A DNA stretch of 24,923 nucleotides from JAAUSY01 sp964526735 (GTDB taxonomy: Bacteria > Chloroflexota > Chloroflexia > Chloroflexales > Chloroflexaceae). Below, one piece after another: positions 21,658-24,923 of the stretch. The first letter of the stretch is position 1. Each line of letters starts with the position of its first letter. The translations under genes were made by a program, and so were the position numbers. Under the pieces are notes generated by a model that ran no database searches, was not told the origin of the DNA, and saw only the letters and a list, made by a program, of their open reading frames with translations. Location of the stretch: NCBI GenBank assembly GCA_964526735.1, contig CAZGLO010000051.1, positions 1 to 24,923 of the forward strand, given 5' to 3'.

Positions 21658-24185
21658 GCAAATTTCGTGCCTTGTTGCCAATACTTCAGCGCCATCATTG
21701 GCTGATCGCCGGTGTTTTTCTCGGGATATACACATGGCTGAGCTATCGCCGCTATTTTTCGCCCTTTTCGCTGATTATTCACCTCGTCGTGCTCGCAGTC
21801 ATCAGTGCGTGGGCGAGTTGGAAAGTGCTTCGACGGGAACGGCTTGTCTTGTCACCGCTCACGTGGCCGATGGTGGCATTTTTAGGCTCTGTCACCGTCT
21901 CTACCTTCCTGTCAATGGACATGCGGCGCAGCTTTGACATGCTGTTGACTAGCACAGCGTTGGTACTCTTCTTTTTCCTGTTTTGCGATCTCTTGCGTAT
22001 TGGCTGGAAACGTCAATCGTTTATCAGCTTAATTCTCTGTACAGCGACCTTCCTCATGGGCATTGGGGTATGGGAGACTCTTGCGCATTATTGGTCGTGG
22101 TGGCAATTACGCACTCTTGATTACCCAACCTTTCCCATCACCTTCCGTCTCTTCAACGTAACTGACCATCCTAATGTGCTTGCGGGCCTCCTCAACCTTG
22201 CCCTGCCATTCGCCATCATCCGCTTGGCAACCAGCCAATCGCGGTGGGAGCGCGGGTGGTGGGTAAGTTGGCTGCTCGTCTTTGACCTCATGCTCGTCTT
22301 TACCCGTTCGCGGGGCGGGATGGTTGCTGCAATGGCGGTGATTGGGGTGACGGTCTTTGGGCTGATGCTCTACCGTGGTGGTGCACCTTCGCCCGCAGAT
22401 ATCCTCAACATGAAAGCGTGGAGCAGGAAGCGTGTTGGCGGATGGCTGCGCAACACCTCTCGCATATGGGGCACAACGCTTGTCTATGTGGCGCTTTTTG
22501 TCTTTTTCAAGAACGCTGGCGCGCTCTGGACGATGTTCTTTGAGACCTACCAGCAGACCGGCTTCTCTACCAACGCGGGCGATACGATCTCTAAGGCATT
22601 GACTGGCCATCGGATGGTGTTTTGGGGCGTGGCGTGGGAGATGTTCCTTAACCACCCATTGGTAGGCAGTGGGCCGTTGACTTTTGGGCATCACTTTGTC
22701 GAGGAGTTGCCTGCAGTCCGGTTTTGGTCACTCAACCACGCCCACAGCCTCTATGTCGAGACATTGGCGACCCAGGGCATAGTGGGGATAGCCGCGCTGG
22801 GGTGGATGATATTGGCGGGGGCAGTCGCTTTTATGCGAACCCTGATAGTCTCCACGCCTTCGCCGCACGTGGACACCACCACATGGGGTGAGCACCACCT
22901 CATTATTATCGCAGTGTGTGGCGGGCTTGCTGGTTATCTGACACATGCATTGGTAGATTTGCCAGGCACGGTCATCCGCACTATCGATCTCTTCATCATG
23001 CTCTCCTGTGCGCTTGGCATGCACGCGGCTGGAGTATTGCATCTCCCCCCCCGCCCAATGTTGTCCCGCTGGACAGGGCTGGTAATGGCTATTCCGGTAG
23101 TGCTACTGGTCGTCTTTATCCGGTTCAATGCCGCGCAGGAAGCCACCATGCGAGGTATTCTCTATGCAATGGACGGCGAGTGGCAAGATGCCGCGCGGTC
23201 GATGGAGGAGGCGGTGGCGGCTGATCCGTCGTTTGGTTTCTACCACGGGCAGCGTGCATATGCCTATAGTGTGGTTGCGTCTCCGATAGTTGGGCCGGAT
23301 GACCCCAATGCTCGCCAACGCAGCCTGGAGTCCTATCGCACGGCGTTTGTGCTAGAGCCGCCCTATGTGCCACATCTGCTCAATGCGGCGTGGTTGCTCT
23401 ACAAAGAGGATAATGAGATAACGAGAGTGAATGCCGATGAGCTGCTGACCACAGCCGCCAACCTGCGGCAGGCAGAGATATGGGCATTACCACACCTTTT
23501 GCTCGGAGAACGCTATGCACAACAGGGCGATGAAGAACAGGCAAAACGCTCCTTCGCAGCCGGGTTCGCGGCAGAGCCACACGGCTATGCGATGGCGGCA
23601 TGTCGGCAGAGCGATGCGTGTCGGAATGCTGCAACTTCTCTGCCTATCACCCGTACGACAGCGATGGAACTCCATGCAGAGCTATGGCCGTCGTTGGTTG
23701 CGGAAACCCCCTCCCACGCCTTGACCCTCTTACAGCGCATCCCTATGGCTAGCACCGATCCGTTGCCGTGGCTTGATCGGGCGAATGCACACATCGCGCT
23801 TGGGGAGTATCGGCAGGCAGAGTATGCCTTGCAGGTGGCGCATATTATGAGTTCAAATAAACCCTCATTTCACCTCACCGCCTACCAGGCCCTGACCAAA
23901 GCTGCTCTTGCCCGCGCCCGCGGCGAAACAACCAAAGCCATTGAAGCGCTTGAAACCGCTGCCAAACCAAGGTTGAGCCGCGAAGGTTATGGCTATGGCA
24001 CCTATCGACGAGTGCGCCTACCCGGCGATTTGCAACCCCAACTCGATCTACTCCAACGTACTGCCGATGATTTGGCCGTCTTTGAACAGCTCGCCACTCT
24101 GTATGAGCAGCAGGGGCGGGCGGAAGAAGCCATGTGGGCGCGCACCACCGCCGAACAATTAACCCTCCTGCTCGGCTCTGATTAA
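21654..24185 (+). CDS. O-antigen ligase/polymerase-like (Wzy_C) membrane protein with C-terminal TPR-like repeats
   Basis: The 843-residue protein has about twelve membrane helices in residues 15-510. The Wzy_C-type region includes 'LVFTRSRGGMVAA' (Arg218, Arg220), a large loop with 'TGHRMVFWGVAWEMFLNHPLVGSGPLTFGHHF', and 'LNHAHSLYVETLATQGIVGIAALGW', the conserved His motif of O-antigen ligases and PglL-type transferases. From about 520 to the end lie helical repeats ('GEWQDAARSMEEAVAADPSFGFYHGQRAYAY', 'GDEEQAKRSFAAGFAAEP', 'GEYRQAEYALQVAHIM', 'GRAEEAMWARTTAEQL') that read as TPR units. It probably joins lipid-linked glycan to an acceptor outside the cell. The ATG at 21654 overlaps the previous stop (ATGA), with AAAGGA upstream. 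It is the last gene of the cassette. Confidence 0.9.
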   Translation: MSKFRALLPILQRHHWLIAGVFLGIYTWLSYRRYFSPFSLIIHLVVLAVISAWASWKVLRRERLVLSPLTWPMVAFLGSVTVSTFLSMDMRRSFDMLLTSTALVLFFFLFCDLLRIGWKRQSFISLILCTATFLMGIGVWETLAHYWSWWQLRTLDYPTFPITFRLFNVTDHPNVLAGLLNLALPFAIIRLATSQSRWERGWWVSWLLVFDLMLVFTRSRGGMVAAMAVIGVTVFGLMLYRGGAPSPADILNMKAWSRKRVGGWLRNTSRIWGTTLVYVALFVFFKNAGALWTMFFETYQQTGFSTNAGDTISKALTGHRMVFWGVAWEMFLNHPLVGSGPLTFGHHFVEELPAVRFWSLNHAHSLYVETLATQGIVGIAALGWMILAGAVAFMRTLIVSTPSPHVDTTTWGEHHLIIIAVCGGLAGYLTHALVDLPGTVIRTIDLFIMLSCALGMHAAGVLHLPPRPMLSRWTGLVMAIPVVLLVVFIRFNAAQEATMRGILYAMDGEWQDAARSMEEAVAADPSFGFYHGQRAYAYSVVASPIVGPDDPNARQRSLESYRTAFVLEPPYVPHLLNAAWLLYKEDNEITRVNADELLTTAANLRQAEIWALPHLLLGERYAQQGDEEQAKRSFAAGFAAEPHGYAMAACRQSDACRNAATSLPITRTTAMELHAELWPSLVAETPSHALTLLQRIPMASTDPLPWLDRANAHIALGEYRQAEYALQVAHIMSSNKPSFHLTAYQALTKAALARARGETTKAIEALETAAKPRLSREGYGYGTYRRVRLPGDLQPQLDLLQRTADDLAVFEQLATLYEQQGRAEEAMWARTTAEQLTLLLGSD

Positions 24186-24211
24186 CTTCATACAACTCTC
24201 ACGAAGATAAA

Positions 24212-24251
24212 AAAACCACCCATGCCTCTCTATGGAGACACGGGTGGTTTT
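24212..24251. terminator. Bidirectional terminator after the glycan cassette
   Basis: AAAACCACCC (24212-24221) pairs perfectly with GGGTGGTTTT (24242-24251). The flanking A run and T run give a working terminator in both directions, serving the ligase gene on the plus strand and the gene fragment on the minus strand. Confidence 0.9.
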
Positions 24252-24271
24252 GCGTCGGACGGAGAAGAAGT

Positions 24272-24468
24272 TTAGTGCGTTACCATGATAACTGGCAAGT
24301 GCACTTCATGCTCCGTTTGCGTTTCTTCCTCCGGCTCTTGCGCCGACTCTTGCGTCTCTCCGACCAGAGCAAACTCTCCGAAGCGATTCACCGTCGCCGT
24401 GATCGTATCCTCACCCTGATCAGCTTCCTCACCCTCGTCCTCATCCGCCTCATCGGCCTCAATTGCAC
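24272..24468 (-). pseudogene. C-terminal fragment of an acidic, surface-type protein
   Basis: The minus strand encodes about 64 residues ending at a TAA (24274-24272): an Asp/Glu/Ala-rich stretch (IEADEADEDEGEEAD), then 'DTITATVNRFGEFALVGE', a short Glu/Gln-rich linker and the end 'HEVHLPVIMVTH'. 'T.TVNRFG.FALVGE' followed by a basic or acidic spacer and an '-LP-I' tail looks like the end of extracellular Chloroflexota proteins. There is no start codon or ribosome binding site; upstream the frame runs into a dnaE remnant at about 24469 and then a stop (TAG) near 24503. I regard it as the 3' end of a gene whose 5' part was lost. Confidence 0.55.
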
Positions 24469-24495
24469 AAGTAGGTCGCGGTCGATGCGGGGCTT

Positions 24496-24574
24496 GTGAC
24501 TACTCCCAACCCGAAAGGGTTGGGCTTCTCGGGTCGAAACCCAGGCTGTGTAGCCCCACAGCCAGAATGTGACT
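24496..24574 (-). ncRNA. Possible omega-RNA-like transcript of the insertion element
   Basis: From the internal promoter an RNA of about 79 nt would run to the right end. It contains three consecutive hairpins on the minus strand: GGCTGTG with CACAGCC (24563-24557 and 24550-24544), GGGT/ACCC (24542-24531) and CCCAACCC/GGGTTGGG with a TTTC loop (24524-24505). In TnpB systems the RNA scaffold ends at the right end and the flanking DNA supplies the guide, here AAGCCCCGCATCGACC of dnaE. No tnpB is in the window. Confidence 0.4.
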
Positions 24575-24580
24575 GCGTAT

Positions 24581-24609
24581 AGCATACTATCGCACGCCCG
24601 TTCTGTCAA
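24581..24609 (-). promoter_or_regulatory. Promoter inside the insertion element
   Basis: Minus strand perfect -35 TTGACA (24609-24604), 17 bp, then TATGCT (24586-24581), with a second candidate TGcTATACG just after it. Transcription would start near 24574-24569 and read through the three right-end hairpins. Confidence 0.6.
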
Positions 24610-24634
24610 CATCGAAAGCGGCTGAAGCAAAGAA

Positions 24635-24677
24635 AGCCCTTATATCCCAGGGCTAAAGCACCTGGGATATAAGGGCT
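24635..24677. repeat. 17-bp perfect inverted repeat at the element's left end
   Basis: AGCCCTTATATCCCAGG (24635-24651) is exactly complementary to CCTGGGATATAAGGGCT (24661-24677), with a 9-nt loop. On the minus strand it is followed by TTTCTTTG, so it could also terminate transcription coming from the dnaE fragment. Confidence 0.9.
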
Positions 24678-24878
24678 ATCCGTAATAGAACCCCTCAAGA
24701 TGCGCACGGGTGGTCAGCTTGACGAGGTTGCGGTAGCCTTCTTGGTTTTTGGCAAGCAGCACAATATGATAGGCGGTCTTGGCCGCGGGGGTGTGATCGG
24801 TGTGGTCGCCCGCCGCCATATAGGCCTCAACCCCAATGATAGGCTTGATACCGGCCTTCTTGGCGGCGTCGTAGCTTT

Positions 24879-24908
24879 ATTATAGCACACCGGCCAACGG
24901 CATGTCGG
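24879..24908 (-). promoter_or_regulatory. Strong promoter abutting the dnaE fragment
   Basis: Minus strand -35-like CCGACA (24908-24903), an 18-bp spacer ending in TGTGC, and a perfect -10 TATAAT (24884-24879). The expected start, near 24872, is at the very first dnaE codon. The remaining bases to 24923 show no gene. Confidence 0.65.
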
Positions 24909-24923
24909 GAAGACAAACGGAAA

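Larger units (their letters stand above)
24496..24681 (-). mobile_element. Non-autonomous IS200/IS605-like element (186 bp) inserted in the dnaE fragment
   Basis: Boundaries come from the interrupted dnaE codons: the left flank is TATTAC and the right flank AAGCCC. There is no target duplication. The left junction is TTAC, the same tetranucleotide used by IS605/IS608. A hairpin lies 3 nt inside the left end. The right end has GAAG-CCCAACCC-TTTC-GGGTTGGG-AG-tag-TCAC, which parallels the GAAT-hairpin-GGGAGTGTCAA right ends of this family. No tnpA or tnpB is present. The type (PATE/MITE) and strand are inferred from this layout; a database comparison is still lacking. Confidence 0.65.
24469..24873 (-). 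pseudogene. dnaE: Internal dnaE fragment (DNA polymerase III alpha, PHP domain), interrupted by an insertion
   Basis: The minus strand from 24873 reads 'YDAAKKAGIKPIIGVEAYMA', then 'KTAYHIVLLAKNQEGYRNLVKLTTRAHLEGFYY' up to 24682, a clear match to the DnaE N-terminal PHP region (around residues 80-150 of the full protein). The next codons give Gly-stop, but at 24495 the reading resumes as KPRIDRDLL, precisely the DnaE sequence expected after FYY. So a 186-bp insert splits a continuous dnaE segment. On the 5' side the frame has two stops (TAATAA) before Tyr, and after DLL the sequence is unrelated. The piece thus lacks both the start and nearly all of the roughly 1,100-residue polymerase and cannot be functional; a working dnaE must lie elsewhere. 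Confidence 0.85.

Noticed and set aside
24275..24499. Plus-strand open frame rich in Leu/Arg at the right end
   Set aside because: It is the shadow of the acidic Asp/Glu-rich minus-strand reading and of the KPRIDRDLL remnant; no family similarity.
24682..24873. Intein or split-gene explanation for the interrupted dnaE
   Set aside because: The insert is only 186 bp, contains stop codons in the reading frame and lacks intein motifs; the flanks also lack the rest of dnaE.

Overview
The window looks like a chromosomal segment of a Chloroflexota (Chloroflexi) bacterium. This is inferred from gene style: lipoproteins with a LAAC lipobox followed by Thr/Pro/Glu-rich linkers, a secreted protein with repeated 'LG-PISE-F...FERG.LE.HPEN' modules, ATGA-coupled genes and moderately high GC. 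No rRNA or complete phylogenetic marker is present beyond rplS, ruvC, rnhB, yebC and tsaC, so class-level placement is not possible by eye.

Region 1 (1-3250) holds a tRNA-Arg with its own promoter and terminator, a zinc-ribbon membrane protein, a convergent lipoprotein, and a small protein resembling the N-terminal part of IS1634/IS4-type transposases whose leader carries a 9-nt repeat array. Region 2 (3217-9112) is one likely operon: rplS (behind an extended -10 promoter and an attenuator-like hairpin), a methyltransferase, rnhB, a membrane protein, tsaC/sua5, a UPF0104-type flippase-like membrane protein and an FAD-dependent oxidoreductase, closed by a terminator. Region 3 (9174-14434) has a class A penicillin-binding protein with a long Pro/Gln tail, then yebC with its own promoter and a strong leader hairpin, ruvC, and an uncharacterised basic protein coupled to ruvC.

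Region 4 (14519-18899, minus strand) contains two related secreted clan GH-A-like glycoside hydrolases, a TIGR00725/LOG-like nucleotide-binding protein and tRNA-Gly(CCC). Region 5 (18998-24251) is a three-gene glycan cassette: a GT87-like membrane glycosyltransferase (probably leaderless), a GT4 glycosyltransferase and an O-antigen-ligase-like protein with a TPR-like tail, ended by a bidirectional terminator.

Region 6 (24272-24923, minus strand) is the most unusual part. A short piece of dnaE (PHP domain of DNA polymerase III alpha) begins right beside a strong promoter. It is split at Tyr-Tyr|Lys by a 186-bp insert and then fused to the acidic C-terminal end of an unrelated, surface-type protein. 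The insert has the layout of a non-autonomous IS200/IS605 element: TTAC at the left junction, a hairpin near each end, TCAC at the right end, no target duplication. It also has an internal promoter and three hairpins that would give a TnpB omega-RNA-like transcript whose guide position falls on dnaE. No CRISPR array, phage or complete autonomous transposon is seen.
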